Source of the DNA: Flaviaestuariibacter flavus
GTDB taxonomy: Bacteria; Bacteroidota; Bacteroidia; Chitinophagales; Chitinophagaceae
Direction: 5' to 3'
Assembly: GCF_004337505.1 (NCBI RefSeq)
Contig: NZ_SJZI01000011.1
Coordinates: forward strand, 32,233-96,232
Length of the DNA stretch: 64,000 nt
Part shown: piece by piece, positions 11,301-19,110 of the stretch
Layout: every line of letters begins with the position of its first letter
How positions within the stretch are numbered: the first letter of the stretch is position 1
Program-made: the position numbers and the translations under genes
Notes under the pieces: generated by a model
Told to the model about the DNA's origin: nothing
Seen by the model: only the letters and a program-made list of their open reading frames with translations
Databases searched by the model: none

Positions 11301-13347
11301 AGCTGCTGGTGACGCAGCTGATACCGGAGGTCATTTCCACGGAGATCACATCGCCCGTTACCAGGGCAGCATCCGTATACGTAGTGCTGTTGCTGCCTAC
11401 GTTGCTGCCGTTTTTCTTCCACTGGTAAGTAGCCGTGCCGCCATTGACGGGTGTAGCCGTGAAGGTGGCGGAACTGCCGGAACAGATTGCTGTGCCGGGG
11501 TTGGCGCTTATGGTTACAGAAGGTGTTACTGCGCCGGTAATGGTGACATCGGCCCCGTTATCCGACCCGTAGAACTGCGGGTTATCGTTGATGACGCGGA
11601 AGCGGTACCCGGTACCAGCAGTAAAGCCTGCCGGGATCGTGACGCTGATCGGCGAAACAGTGGCTGCAGCGCTCACGAGGTTGTCGGTGGTATTGTTGGG
11701 GAAAGCGCCGTTGGCGTCGGAGATCTGAACGTAAAAATTGCCGGAGAAGGAGCCGCCGGCCGCAAACGACACGTTGAAATTATTGACCGCGGCATTGCAA
11801 AGGCCGGCAGGCACGCCACCGGTGACGGAGATCGTGTTGCCGGCGAGGGTGCTGCCGGAACCGTTGCTGCCAAAGGCGGTGTTTACAGACGCCGAGTTGC
11901 GGGCCATCACGTGGAAATTATAAGTGGTGCTGCTTACCAGGCCGGTGATGCTGCTGCCGTTCCACTGGGCGGCGGTGCGGAACACCGGTGTGGCGCCAAG
12001 GGCGCCGTTCAGCTGCACGTAGTTGCCCGAAGCGATTTCCTGGATGGCGTATTCAGTGCCCGCGGGGTTGGCGTCGGCGCCAAGGTTGATGTCAAGCGTG
12101 GTCGTGCTCGCATTGGAGAGCGCCGGTGCGGCCGGTGTGGCGGCGGGCGAAATGAAAGTGGCGTCGCTGCCGCTGTTGCTGCCGCCGCTGTTCGTAGCGT
12201 TGACGCGGAAGTGATAGGTTGTGTTGGGGCTGAGGCTGCTCACCGAAGCCGTAACCGCGGTGCTGCTGTTGCCGGAGATCGGGCTTTCGATGGCAGTGAC
12301 AGTGTTGTCATAAGCGGTCGTCAGGCCGTAGTCGAAGCTGACAGTGGTGGAAGCGGTGGCAGGATTCACTGTTCCGTTGAGCGTGACTGCGGTAGCGCCA
12401 TTGGTAACGGTTGCCGTGCCGGTAGTTGCAGCAGGGGCAGTGGTCACCGTCAGCGCCTGGGTGTTGGAAGCGGCGGCGGCGCCGTTTGTCGTTACGCCAA
12501 TGTTAACCGACCCACCGGCGGCGATCGCCGAAGCCGGGATCTGGGCGGTGAGTTGCGTTGCCGAATTCCAGACAGTAGTAACGCCGGTGGTGGATCCGTT
12601 TACGGTCACCAGAGAAGAAGATGTGCCCGAGGGGAGGCCGGTTGTATTATTACTGCCGCGCACGAAGTTGGTGCCGGTAACAACCATACTGAAGGCGCTG
12701 CCGCCGGCAGTTACAGATGTCGGGCTGATCCCGGATGTGGTAGGTGTGGCGGGGGTACCGGTGAGTTTCACGTCATCGATCCTATAACTAGCCGTGGTGG
12801 TTGAGTTACGAAAGCGTATATAAAGGGTTGGTGTAGCAATAATCCCTGTAGCAATTGTGTACGCATTCCAGGAAGCATTTCCTGCCTGGATAAGTGTCAA
12901 AGCAGAAAAGTTTGTTCCGTCACTTCCTACTTCTACAATGATACCACCCGAAGCAATCGAGCTCTTAAGCATGTTGAAAGTAAGTGTCAGCCCGGTAAAT
13001 CCCTGCGTGCTGATTCCGGAAATCACAAAGTTCTTGCCTGCCGTCGTTGTCAGGAACACGTTACTTCCAGCACTGGACCCGGTATTGTTCGATGGCGTTG
13101 TGGTGCGCAGGTCACCATCACCACCAAATATCAGCCCGGCATTCTGCCATCCGGTATAGCCGGTGATGGTTGATGCTGTAGTGGTTCCCATATTTTCCGA
13201 AAACAGGGTTACCTGGGCGCAGGCACTTCCTCCTAACAGCAAGAGCACCGGGAGAACCATTTTCCGGAAACAGGTAGCAAGGAAACGCGACTGCGAAGCA
13301 ATCGACGCCGGAGCAATGCCGGCGACAGACAAGACAGACTTTGTCAT
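5320..13347 (-). CDS. Giant T9SS-exported modular surface protein with three long repeats
   Basis: This 2,675-residue protein starts at an ATG at 13347. Its signal peptide has an unusually long N-region, with a hydrophobic core near residues 30-43 (MVLPVLLLLGGSACAQ); a later start at 13260 is possible. Three related modules begin near residues 47, 886 and 1727 with an ENxGTxx..YTGWxN motif. Each ends in an RIDDVKL-like strand and is followed by an IPT/TIG-like segment (SPxSVxxG..TVTGTNF). The first two modules continue into fibronectin-III-like segments (LxPNTTYHFRV) and Ig/PKD-like segments (ATYQWKKNGSNVG). The last ~80 residues (VGPNPTSGRAIITLP ... LPAGIYVLQL ... RQLVKL) form a T9SS type A sorting domain. 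The protein is therefore predicted to cross the outer membrane and be anchored or released. Binding partner and function are unknown. Confidence 0.9.
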   Translation of the reverse strand: MTKSVLSVAGIAPASIASQSRFLATCFRKMVLPVLLLLGGSACAQVTLFSENMGTTTASTITGYTGWQNAGLIFGGDGDLRTTTPSNNTGSSAGSNVFLTTTAGKNFVISGISTQGFTGLTLTFNMLKSSIASGGIIVEVGSDGTNFSALTLIQAGNASWNAYTIATGIIATPTLYIRFRNSTTTASYRIDDVKLTGTPATPTTSGISPTSVTAGGSAFSMVVTGTNFVRGSNNTTGLPSGTSSSLVTVNGSTTGVTTVWNSATQLTAQIPASAIAAGGSVNIGVTTNGAAAASNTQALTVTTAPAATTGTATVTNGATAVTLNGTVNPATASTTVSFDYGLTTAYDNTVTAIESPISGNSSTAVTASVSSLSPNTTYHFRVNATNSGGSNSGSDATFISPAATPAAPALSNASTTTLDINLGADANPAGTEYAIQEIASGNYVQLNGALGATPVFRTAAQWNGSSITGLVSSTTYNFHVMARNSASVNTAFGSNGSGSTLAGNTISVTGGVPAGLCNAAVNNFNVSFAAGGSFSGNFYVQISDANGAFPNNTTDNLVSAAATVSPISVTIPAGFTAGTGYRFRVINDNPQFYGSDNGADVTITGAVTPSVTISANPGTAICSGSSATFTATPVNGGTATYQWKKNGSNVGSNSTTYTDAALVTGDVISVEMTSGISCVTSSSATDQVTMTVNTTPAPPTPTATAGCGSAQLPAIADPGAPLKYYWQGTDANGTRTDSVATDPYQAGGQGTYYLRAYNTTTGCWSASSTSVSTTGLITSAPAISQQPSNISGYAGGNGTFMSTAVNVTGRTWQISTDGGSNWSNLTVSSPYSVSTVGTTTYLAISDLTGLAGNRYRVVYTGNAPCGNVNSSAGTITSVGAAQVQLFLETVGTAGTGGTNVNSYTGWTNGAGLTFSTTNGTDARNTLASSGYAGASGASGIFMGTAGGNTKDFTIANINSSSYTNLVLTFGMLRTNNTTTLDVEVSTNGTDWTLLTFSYPAVTSTFTQITASGIIPAASNLRIRFTKNGTGDVRLDDIRLAGNLLDPTTSAVSPNSVYAGAGNTTITVTGTNFVTGKTAITFNGSTTGVTMGAVTATTASATISSSLLTSVGTAQVGVTVTGALNPSNTQTLSILQSPPAVVTGTATLANGSSTVTLNGTVNAQGADAATSFQYGLDNNYGNSVNAQPNPVTGNTSTAIAADITNLVPNTTYHFRAVGSNSAGTTNGSDATFVSPAAAPLVPGVGNAGVTTLDVTINDPNNPANTEYAILETGSNRYVQANGNLGAAVAWQPAGATAGTWGDNSGNPGTARVNGLSAATQYTFVVIARNSTGVLSAQSGSASATTLAGNSIVINSGVPASICNGAPTNISIYYTVSFTFNDYSSFRVQLSDENGVFPNNTNQNIIGGYFTNTLGNAIANLDVPAGLTPGSAYRFRIVKASNPEFIGADNGFNVRIVAALTPAVSIAANPGSTICSGTPVTFTATPANGGTPAYQWKKNGSAVGSNSATYTDAALANGDDISVVMTSSLGCVTSATATSDVVVTVNSTMAPAAPVAAANPSCGPTTLSAMTDPGSGVNYYWQGTSATGTSTASPATAAYPVAASGTYYVRAYNSNTGCWSSAAGVSVTINPALAVTTQPSNATTIVGNTASITAAAANASGVVWQVNTGSGFSTITDGGNYSGATTSTLSISGTTLTMNGYQYRAVYTGTAPCTTAVSNAATLSVFPTPGTVFAENVGTGTASGTNLGVNTYTGWQNQGVLSFSGSIISSQQADVRTSTPSTGYTGASGNSNVFFGTASGINNRSLVIGNINTTNYSNLVLSFGLNRDNTSNAMTVEVSSDGTNYTPLTFTQPAVSATTWSLITPTGSIPATANLRIRFSKNNTTSFRLDDIKLTGNPATPATTGLTPASIVEGSNGFTLTVNGNNFVPASAVTWNGSSAGITTTFVSSTVLTASIPASLVTNAGPAAVGVSSAGAVSASNTQTFTISPRSITINSLSANTFCNGAVNTFNVAFTSTGTYSGSYYVQLSNAAGTFPANTTDNIISSASTGSPITATLPAAQVPSPSYRVRVVNTAPQVFSTGLPITVNNGDLSVTVAPQDQFLCTAGSATTIHITGGPANGTVDYKVNGGATQTIALDGSGNASIATGALSANVTYTVTSVSSGTCTRASSASATVYVGAIAATTGGNREFCAGVTTPAQTFTGNFPAGTQFTWTVRGGLPIGMNAADTTGTGTAIPSFVTMNATSQQISARVSVIPVVSAPAGCKVNSSEYVIRVNPQPAVQVIGGGDQQVCAGNTTAPIQLQGSQASGMTFRWASSNTAVGTLATGAVGSSSPSIPAFTAQNSSASASIVTTFTITPYLGNCAGSPVTTTLTVNRSVSAITYAGGPSFCGSTGIINPRITGGSGGTYSYVNLGTSTATGLTLDAGTGAVNTLTSTAGNYRVTYIIPGSAASCGGTVTTDISITPNVTVTPYRNLTVCSGQPQTLTFTSPQGGEPGVSWIWSISGANANLLGVALSGTGNTITMTPQNPTASPIRVLVGAKMSIAGGGTYCGSAQTNFYLTVNPCGPVTQIGNTGGGNTAMARTARIPVETAQESGITVGPNPTSGRAIITLPGEMAGKVYSVQVLSQQGVVITRPAQVSGNRHQVDLGGLPAGIYVLQLTDTRSGETIRRQLVKL

Positions 13348-13360
13348 ATCAGCTTTGGTT

Positions 13361-13372
13361 TAAAACGTTTTA
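13361..13372. promoter_or_regulatory. 12-bp palindrome upstream of the giant surface gene
   Basis: TAAAACGTTTTA is a perfect palindrome 13 bp upstream of the start codon at 13347. Its position between promoter region and start suggests an operator or an mRNA 5' structure. The rest of 13373-13606 shows no gene or clear signal. Confidence 0.3.
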
Positions 13373-13606
13373 GAGCGGTATACGGCTGAATGCCGGTTCC
13401 ACAGGGTCGGTTTTCAGGACGGAGACTGGAAGAAGGTGTCTGTCAGGAGGTTAGAGCAAGCAAAACTAGGCGTCCCGGGGCAAGCAAAATCCGGGGAAAG
13501 ATTACCAAATTAAGAATTCCGGCTATACGAAAGCCGGGATGAGAATATTTTTCGAAGAAAAGTGGATAAAAAGCGGGAAAAATTCCAGGGTGCTAAGGTT
13601 CTGACG

Positions 13607-14017
13607 TTAGTCCTGGGCCGACGCATCTTTTGCCGCCGGTATTTTTTCGGGTGCCAGCAGCACCGTCAGCAGCATCAGGAGGCTCAGCACCGGGAGCGCC
13701 CAGAGGGCCCATTGCTTTTCGGGGCATTCGCCCCCTTCGCAGGCGCCGATGCGGAGCAGGTTTTTGAAGGCCCAGGCCACGTTGAAGGCCATAAAAAAGA
13801 GGCTAAGGCGCCGCGCCCACACCCGCGGCACAAAAATCAGCACCAGGAAGATGACGGCGAAAATGAGGTGCAGGTAACCGGGCTTACCGAAGTTGGTGCC
13901 CGTGGTGTCCATCCCCGTTATCTCAAGGCCTTTCGAAACGATCCGCACCCAGGGCAGGAAACAGCACCAGATCAGGAGAACAGCACAAAGAGCGCCAAGC
14001 GGCTTCAGGAATCGCAT
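13607..14017 (-). CDS. Small four-helix integral membrane protein
   Basis: A 136-residue protein starting MRFLKPLGALCAVLLIWCCF. I chose the ATG at 14017 because the frame upstream runs through short tandem repeats. Four hydrophobic segments are visible: residues 5-25, about 50-68, 72-90 and 108-126. The loop before the last contains GACEGGECP, two cysteines that could form a disulphide or bind a metal. The overall look is of an inner-membrane protein of unknown function. I do not recognise a family, and the neighbours give no functional clue. Confidence 0.6.
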   Translation of the reverse strand: MRFLKPLGALCAVLLIWCCFLPWVRIVSKGLEITGMDTTGTNFGKPGYLHLIFAVIFLVLIFVPRVWARRLSLFFMAFNVAWAFKNLLRIGACEGGECPEKQWALWALPVLSLLMLLTVLLAPEKIPAAKDASAQD

Positions 14018-14033
14018 GGCGCGAAGATAATGT

Positions 14034-14110
14034 GCTAATGGGGTAATGGGATAATGCGGTAATGGGATAAGCGGTAATCCGAACCTCTTGAACCTCCTGA
14101 AGCTTCCTCC
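14034..14110. repeat. Short intergenic tandem repeats
   Basis: Two decayed tandem tracts lie end to end just upstream of the small membrane protein gene. The first repeats a GGTAATGGGATAA-like unit of about 14-15 nt almost three times (14041-14079). The second repeats a GAACCTCCT-like unit (14082-14100). Similar low-complexity tracts recur at 35834, 36484 and 37984 and inside the gene at 17676-19013. Confidence 0.6.
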
Positions 14111-14200
14111 CCGTTTTTCCATTAACGTTAATTAATCTAAGCCCGTGTTAAGCCCTGAAAAAAGGCTGGCGACCGGCTCCAAATTTGCTTTTAGCGGTGC

Positions 14201-15190
14201 ATGAATAACCGTATCCTATTCCGCCCCTTCGTCCTGCTGTTTGCCCTCCTGGTGGGCGCCGGCGTGAATGCCCAGCAGATCGTGATCCGCATCGGCACCC
14301 ACCCCGGGAGCACCGCGGGAATGCTGAATAACTGGACGCCCACATCCTCGGCGGCGGCCAGCTCGGTTGCATCCGAAGCACCGTATTATGTGCAGGAGAT
14401 CATGAATACCGTTGGCCTCAAGCCCAATTTCAAGGTGCAGGCCGCCCGGATCGACAATGCCGCCGCCGTTATTTATGGCGGGCAGCGCTATATCCTTTAC
14501 AACCCGACCTTTATCGACGAGCTGGTGCAGCGTACCGGCAACAAGTGGGCTGCCGTGAGCGTACTGGCCCACGAGATCGGTCACCACCTCGATGGCCACA
14601 CCGTTACCAGCGCCGGCTCGCAACCCGAGTTGGAGCTGGAAGCCGACGAGTTTTCCGGCCTTGTGCTGCACCGCATGGGTGCCTCCCTCGCCGACGCCCA
14701 GGCTGCCATGCGCACCATCGCTTCCGACGCGGCCACCCGCACCCATCCGGGCCGCAGCGATCGCCTCACCGCCATCGCCCGCGGCTGGAACAAAGTGAGC
14801 GGCCCCGGTGAAACCACCGATATCGCGAGGGTAATGCAGCAGCCCCTCCCCGCTCCTGCTCAAGGCGGCACGGCCCAGGCACCGTCCCGTACTTCTACGG
14901 TACGCTCGTCAACGGTTCGCGGCAACAGCGGCGGCCTCTCCGACCGCAACATCCTGGGCGTGCTCACCTTCACCAACGATCCGCGCGCGCAGTATTATGT
15001 AACTACCGGCTATAACGTGGTAAAAGTGCAGCCCAATGGCCTGCAGGTGCTCGGAAAGCTGGCGCGCAGCAACAGCAGCAACTATCCCTACGTCATTTAC
15101 GACGACCAGACAAAGCTGCTGGTACATACAAGCGGTGCCGTTGTGTCGCAAAGCGGCCGGACGGTTGGCAAATTGACGCCAAGAGCCTAG
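14201..15190 (+). CDS. Secreted M48-like zinc metalloprotease
   Basis: A 329-residue protein with a signal peptide (MNNRILFRPFVLLFALLVGA, cleavage near VNAQQ). The zinc-binding motif HEIGHH is at residues 124-129. A downstream ELEADEFSG motif (E147/D149) is placed as the third zinc ligand of gluzincins of the M48 type. The C-terminal ~90 residues (after a Thr/Ser/Arg-rich linker) form a separate small domain with no recognised family. The enzyme is predicted to act outside the cytoplasm, in the periplasm or on the surface, on unknown proteins. It is monocistronic, followed by a strong terminator shared with tex. Confidence 0.8.
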   Translation: MNNRILFRPFVLLFALLVGAGVNAQQIVIRIGTHPGSTAGMLNNWTPTSSAAASSVASEAPYYVQEIMNTVGLKPNFKVQAARIDNAAAVIYGGQRYILYNPTFIDELVQRTGNKWAAVSVLAHEIGHHLDGHTVTSAGSQPELELEADEFSGLVLHRMGASLADAQAAMRTIASDAATRTHPGRSDRLTAIARGWNKVSGPGETTDIARVMQQPLPAPAQGGTAQAPSRTSTVRSSTVRGNSGGLSDRNILGVLTFTNDPRAQYYVTTGYNVVKVQPNGLQVLGKLARSNSSNYPYVIYDDQTKLLVHTSGAVVSQSGRTVGKLTPRA

Positions 15191-15208
15191 TGCTTCAGGC
15201 TCATTATG

Positions 15209-15237
15209 ACAAAGGGGCCCCGGCGGGGCCCCTTTGT
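15209..15237. terminator. Bidirectional terminator between convergent genes
   Basis: A perfect 13-bp GC-rich stem (ACAAAGGGGCCCC, 3-nt loop GGC, GGGGCCCCTTTGT) sits between the plus-strand metalloprotease gene (stop at 15190) and the minus-strand tex gene (stop at 15263). It can serve both transcripts. Confidence 0.85.
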
Positions 15238-15262
15238 GCAAACGCATCCGCGCAACAGCAGG

Positions 15263-17512
15263 TTACTTCTTGAACTTACTCTGGAGACTCGCCAGCTTAT
15301 CGGCAAAGCTCTCCTCTTTTTGCGGCGCCTTGTTTGCGGGCGCCGGCTTGCTGAAGTTCTTTGCAGGACGCGCCTCGTTTTTCTGCGGTGCCGCGGTCTT
15401 CATCGTAAGGGCGATGCGCTTACGGGCTACATCTACCTCGCTAACCGTTACCTGTACTTTCTGACCAAGCTTCACCACCTGGTTGGGATCGCTGACAAAG
15501 CGGTTGCTCAGCTGCGACACGTGCACGAGGCCGTCCTGCTTCACACCGATATCCACGAAGGCACCAAAGGCCGTGATATTGGTAACGATGCCCGGCACCT
15601 GCATGCCCGGCGTTACGTCCTCGATGCTCTTGATCGTTTCCTCGAAGCGAAACTCTTCCACCACGCCGCGCGGGTCGCGGCCCGGCTTTTCAAGCTCCTT
15701 GAGGATATCATCGATGGTATAAGTACCTACCGTTTCATTCACATACTTCTTGCGGTCGATCTGCTTGCGGAGCTCCGACTTTCTGATCAGGTCTTCGAGC
15801 GTCGCCTGGAGGTCCGTCGCCATCTGTGATACAAGCCCATAGCGTTCCGGGTGCACCGACGAATTGTCGAGCGGGTTTTCCGAGCCGGGGATGCGCAGGA
15901 AGCCTGCGCACTGCTCGAAAGACTTCGGCCCCATCAGCGGTACTTTCTTCAGTTCGTCGCGGCTTTTAAAGGGTCCGTTCTGGTTGCGGTACGCTACAAT
16001 GTTGCCGGCCAGCGTTGTAGAAATACCGGACACGTATTGCAACAGGTGCTTCGATGCCGTGTTAACGTCAACCCCCACGAAGTTCACGGCGCTTTCCACC
16101 ACGCGGTCGAGGGCGCTCTTGAGCTTCACCTGGTTCACGTCGTGCTGGTACTGCCCCACCCCGATCGATTTGGGATCGATCTTCACGAGCTCGCTGAGCG
16201 GATCCAGCAAGCGGCGGCCGATGGAGATCGCGCCGCGCACCGTTACGTCCTGGTCGGGAAACTCTTCCCGTGCCACCTCAGAAGCGCTGTAGATCGAAGC
16301 GCCGCTTTCGTTTACCTGGAAGATGCTTACCGGCTTGCCGAAGTCGATGCTGCGCACCAGCGCCTCGGTTTCGCGGCCGGCGGTGCCGTTGCCGATACCG
16401 ATCGCCTCGATCTCGTATTTCTGTACCAGGTATTTGAGCTCGTGCACCGCGTTGTCGCTTTGGTGCAGGTAAATGACGGTATGATGCTGCAATGCACCCT
16501 GCGCGTCGAGACAAACTGTTTTGCAACCGGTGCGATAACCCGGGTCGAGGGCCAGCACACGCTTGGATCCCAGCGGCGAGGCCAGGAGCAACTGGCGCAG
16601 GTTTTCGGTAAACACCGCGATCGCTTCCTCGTCGGCTTTATTCTTGCTCGCCATGCGAAACTCATTTTCGATCGAAGGCTTCAGCAGGCGGTTGTAGGAA
16701 TCTTCCAGCGCGCGGCGCACTTCGGCGGCCGCAGGTCCCGATCCTTTCACGAACTGGCGGTCCAGTAGTTCTACGGCGGTGGTCTTGTCTACGGTAAGGT
16801 CCATCAGCAGGTAACCATCTTTTTCACCGCGGCGGATGGCCAGGATGCGGTGCGACGGGCTCTTCTCCAGCGAGCCGCTGAATTCGAAATAGTCACGGTA
16901 TTTCTGCGCCTCCGGCTCGTCCTTCTTCGACTCCAGTACTTTCGAAACAACGGTAGCCGTTTCGGTAAACAGTTTGCGGATGCCGGCACGGGCTTCCTCG
17001 GTTTCGCTAACCCATTCGGCGATGATATCGCGGGCGCCCTGCAGGGCTTCTTTTGTGTCCTTCACCTGGTCGTTGAGGAAGGCGGCAGCCAGCTCGTCCA
17101 GGTTCAGATCGCCTTCCTGCGCAAAGAGCTTCTGCGCCAGCGGTTCGAGGCCTTTCTCGATTGCCTGCGTGGCGCGCGTCTTGCGCTTCGGCTTATACGG
17201 GAGGTAGATGTCTTCAAGCTCGGTGGCACTGAAGCACTCGTCGATCCGCTTTTGCAGCTCCGGGGTGAGCTTGCCCAGGTCGCCGATGGTCTTGAGCACC
17301 GTTTCCTTGCGCTTCACGAGTTCGTTGAAATAGCCGATCTCCTCCACCACGTTCCCGATCTGCACTTCGTCGAGACCGCCGGTGGCTTCCTTGCGGTAAC
17401 GGGCCATAAAGGGGATGGTGGCGCCTTCGGCGAGCATGCCGTCAACGGCGGTGATCTGTTTGGTGGCCAGGGAAAGCTTCCCGGCAATTTGCTGGATATA
17501 CTTCGGTTCCAT
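15263..17512 (-). CDS. tex: Tex-family S1 RNA-binding transcription accessory protein
   Basis: A 749-residue protein, close to the usual ~770 residues of Tex/YhgF. Visible parts in order are the N-terminal helical Tex domain (IPFMARYRKEATGGLDE), a YqgF/RNase H-like core starting LALDPGYRTGCKTVCLD near residue 326, helix-hairpin-helix segments (VSGISTTLAGNIVAYRN and LMGPKSFEQCAGFLRIP) around residues 490-545, and an S1 RNA-binding domain (GIVTNITAFGAFVDIGVKQD) around 630-695. A basic, Ala/Lys-rich tail follows. Tex proteins bind nucleic acids and are implicated in transcription and stress tolerance. A copy of the inverted-repeat family lies 46 bp upstream of the ATG. Confidence 0.95.
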   Translation of the reverse strand: MEPKYIQQIAGKLSLATKQITAVDGMLAEGATIPFMARYRKEATGGLDEVQIGNVVEEIGYFNELVKRKETVLKTIGDLGKLTPELQKRIDECFSATELEDIYLPYKPKRKTRATQAIEKGLEPLAQKLFAQEGDLNLDELAAAFLNDQVKDTKEALQGARDIIAEWVSETEEARAGIRKLFTETATVVSKVLESKKDEPEAQKYRDYFEFSGSLEKSPSHRILAIRRGEKDGYLLMDLTVDKTTAVELLDRQFVKGSGPAAAEVRRALEDSYNRLLKPSIENEFRMASKNKADEEAIAVFTENLRQLLLASPLGSKRVLALDPGYRTGCKTVCLDAQGALQHHTVIYLHQSDNAVHELKYLVQKYEIEAIGIGNGTAGRETEALVRSIDFGKPVSIFQVNESGASIYSASEVAREEFPDQDVTVRGAISIGRRLLDPLSELVKIDPKSIGVGQYQHDVNQVKLKSALDRVVESAVNFVGVDVNTASKHLLQYVSGISTTLAGNIVAYRNQNGPFKSRDELKKVPLMGPKSFEQCAGFLRIPGSENPLDNSSVHPERYGLVSQMATDLQATLEDLIRKSELRKQIDRKKYVNETVGTYTIDDILKELEKPGRDPRGVVEEFRFEETIKSIEDVTPGMQVPGIVTNITAFGAFVDIGVKQDGLVHVSQLSNRFVSDPNQVVKLGQKVQVTVSEVDVARKRIALTMKTAAPQKNEARPAKNFSKPAPANKAPQKEESFADKLASLQSKFKK

Positions 17513-17558
17513 TCGCTGCAGTGTCTTTTGTAGGGCGGCAAAGGTAGGCTGCGCGGGC

Positions 17559-17678
17559 GAGAGAAAGACCGCAGATTTATTATGATCTGTTATGATTTAC
17601 GCGGATGTTGGTACCGATATCCGCGTTAATCATAAACAGGCTGCGCGTTCCGCTCGCGGAACCAGCGTTCCTTCCCTA
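17559..17678. repeat. Dispersed inverted-repeat element, copy A
   Basis: About 120 bp with ends GAGAGAAAGACCGC and GCGTTCCTTCCCT, imperfect inverted copies of one another. The inside holds TTATGAT motifs and a small inner palindrome. The same layout recurs at 20357 (inverted orientation), 23571 and 40678. Copy A ends exactly at the stop codon of the plug gene (17676). Confidence 0.75.
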
Positions 17679-19013
17679 CCGCTGCCGCAGCTCGTCGCTG
17701 AACAGTGAGCTCACCCGCGACGCCCCGATCAGCTCGTCGGCCTGGGCACCGAAAGGACGGTAGTAAACGAGCACGATATAGCTGTTCTCGGTCGACCAGT
17801 TATTGCCCTCGGTGGCCTCGAAGTCCGGGTAGCCGCCTTTTCCACTCGGAAGGGTCATGTACTGGTAGTTATAATAGCCCTGCTTCAGATAAAGGGTGGC
17901 TTCATAGACGCCCTTGTCGGAATTGAACGTCATCAGGCCATCTCCATCCTGCGCATAATTGGTCAGCTCGCCGAATACATACACGTCGCGCCCCTCGATG
18001 GCCTGCCCCCCGGGCGGCTGGAAGCGGAAATGGACGGCGCCGTACTCGGTTTGCCAGAACGGGTTGAGGCCTTCCATCGACTCGATGGAGTAAGCGCCGT
18101 TAAGATCGCGATAGTAAACCCGCATCTGGCCGTTGCGGGGCGCATCCGGCCGCATGTAGATTTGGGTGGTATCGGCGCGGGTGTTGATCGACTCCACGCG
18201 GTCGCTCATAAGACGCAGGCTGCGGATATCGGCCCATCGCCATTCCATGCCGGCGGGAATGCCGGTGAGCGTTTCATCGCTGTACTCGTAATAATTGCCC
18301 CGGTAAATGGTGGGCCGGTTAAACTGCAGGGAGGTTGCCCAGTTGTTATTCTGCAGCACCACCACTTTGAGGTCCTGCGGGCCCATGAGGCGCACGCGCC
18401 GCTCGTCGGGCGTAACCCCGATGAACAGCTTCTGGTGGGTGCGGAAGTAGCGCGCATTATAAGGCTGCTGCACCTGCACCGCCACCACGGCCTTGTTGTC
18501 GGTAACCACGAATCGCTTTGAAAAGGCAAGCTGCGAGGTATCGCCGTTGATGAACACCTTCAGCAGGTAGTTGCCCGAGCGGGAAGGCGCGCAGTTGCGG
18601 TCGGGAACCGAGGCCTGGTAATGCGTGTAACGCGTCGAGGTCATCGACGACTGCCGGTAGTTGGTGATCCGCACGTTGCGGAAACCCTGGGTGTATTCGA
18701 ATGGATTGAGAATGCTCGGCGACCAGTCGGCGTTGCAGAGCTGGAAGGCGTAATAATAATTCTTTACGTCGGCATCGAGGTCGTCGAAGTGAAGTTCCAG
18801 GCCCTCTGCCGAGTTGAGTGCATACATCGGGAAAGAGGTCTGGTCGCCGGGGCGGTAGAGCTTGACGCTGTGGATATCACCCACATAGCCGGAAGGATCT
18901 CTGATCTCGGATCTCCGATCTCGGATCTCAGGGTGAAGACCTCCGGTTTTCCCACTAGCGAAAACCGGTACGAGGGAAAGGGAACTTATCAGGAAAAGGA
19001 TAATACGTTTCAT
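17676..19013 (-). CDS. Type IX secretion system plug-like protein (DUF5103)
   Basis: A 445-residue protein. The start at 19013 is chosen because it opens a clear signal peptide (MKRIILFLISSLSLVPVFASG); the frame upstream is open but overlaps the divergent permease region. The body matches the DUF5103 family by features such as LNSAEGLELHFDDLDADVKNY near the N-terminus, YTQGFRNVRI, SGNYLLKVFINGDTS, and a C-terminal GRDVYVFGELTNY ... YYNYQYMTLP. Members of this family are now described as plugs of the SprA translocon of T9SS, so it likely acts in the periplasm or outer membrane in export of proteins such as the two giants to the left. Just after the signal peptide an EIRDRRSEIRD segment is encoded by a short DNA repeat, an unusual in-frame insertion. 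Confidence 0.85.
   Translation of the reverse strand: MKRIILFLISSLSLVPVFASGKTGGLHPEIRDRRSEIRDPSGYVGDIHSVKLYRPGDQTSFPMYALNSAEGLELHFDDLDADVKNYYYAFQLCNADWSPSILNPFEYTQGFRNVRITNYRQSSMTSTRYTHYQASVPDRNCAPSRSGNYLLKVFINGDTSQLAFSKRFVVTDNKAVVAVQVQQPYNARYFRTHQKLFIGVTPDERRVRLMGPQDLKVVVLQNNNWATSLQFNRPTIYRGNYYEYSDETLTGIPAGMEWRWADIRSLRLMSDRVESINTRADTTQIYMRPDAPRNGQMRVYYRDLNGAYSIESMEGLNPFWQTEYGAVHFRFQPPGGQAIEGRDVYVFGELTNYAQDGDGLMTFNSDKGVYEATLYLKQGYYNYQYMTLPSGKGGYPDFEATEGNNWSTENSYIVLVYYRPFGAQADELIGASRVSSLFSDELRQR
18895..18930. repeat. GGATCTC-type tandem repeat inside the plug gene
   Basis: Thirty-six bases made of GATCTCGGATCTC-like units lie in frame in the coding sequence, just after the signal peptide, and encode EIRDRRSEIRD. 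The same unit is found in the intergenic tract at 36484-36518. This suggests a mobile or slippage-prone repeat that has entered a tolerant region of the protein. Confidence 0.7.
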
Positions 19014-19110
19014 ATCGGGGCGTTCTATTGCGGGTGCCTTTATCTTTACCGCGTTGATCCAGAAGACGCGCTCAGGCGCCCGATGGTTCCCGAAGAAACG
19101 AAAAAACACT

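Noticed and set aside
5419..12804. Several long plus-strand open frames across the second giant gene
   Set aside because: All are shadows of the minus-strand 2,675-residue protein, which has a signal peptide, repeated modules and a T9SS sorting tail.
19054..19110. Upstream extension of the FtsX-like permease
   Set aside because: The longer frame begins with TTG and adds a basic leader not typical of the family; the GTG at 19111 gives a standard N-terminus.
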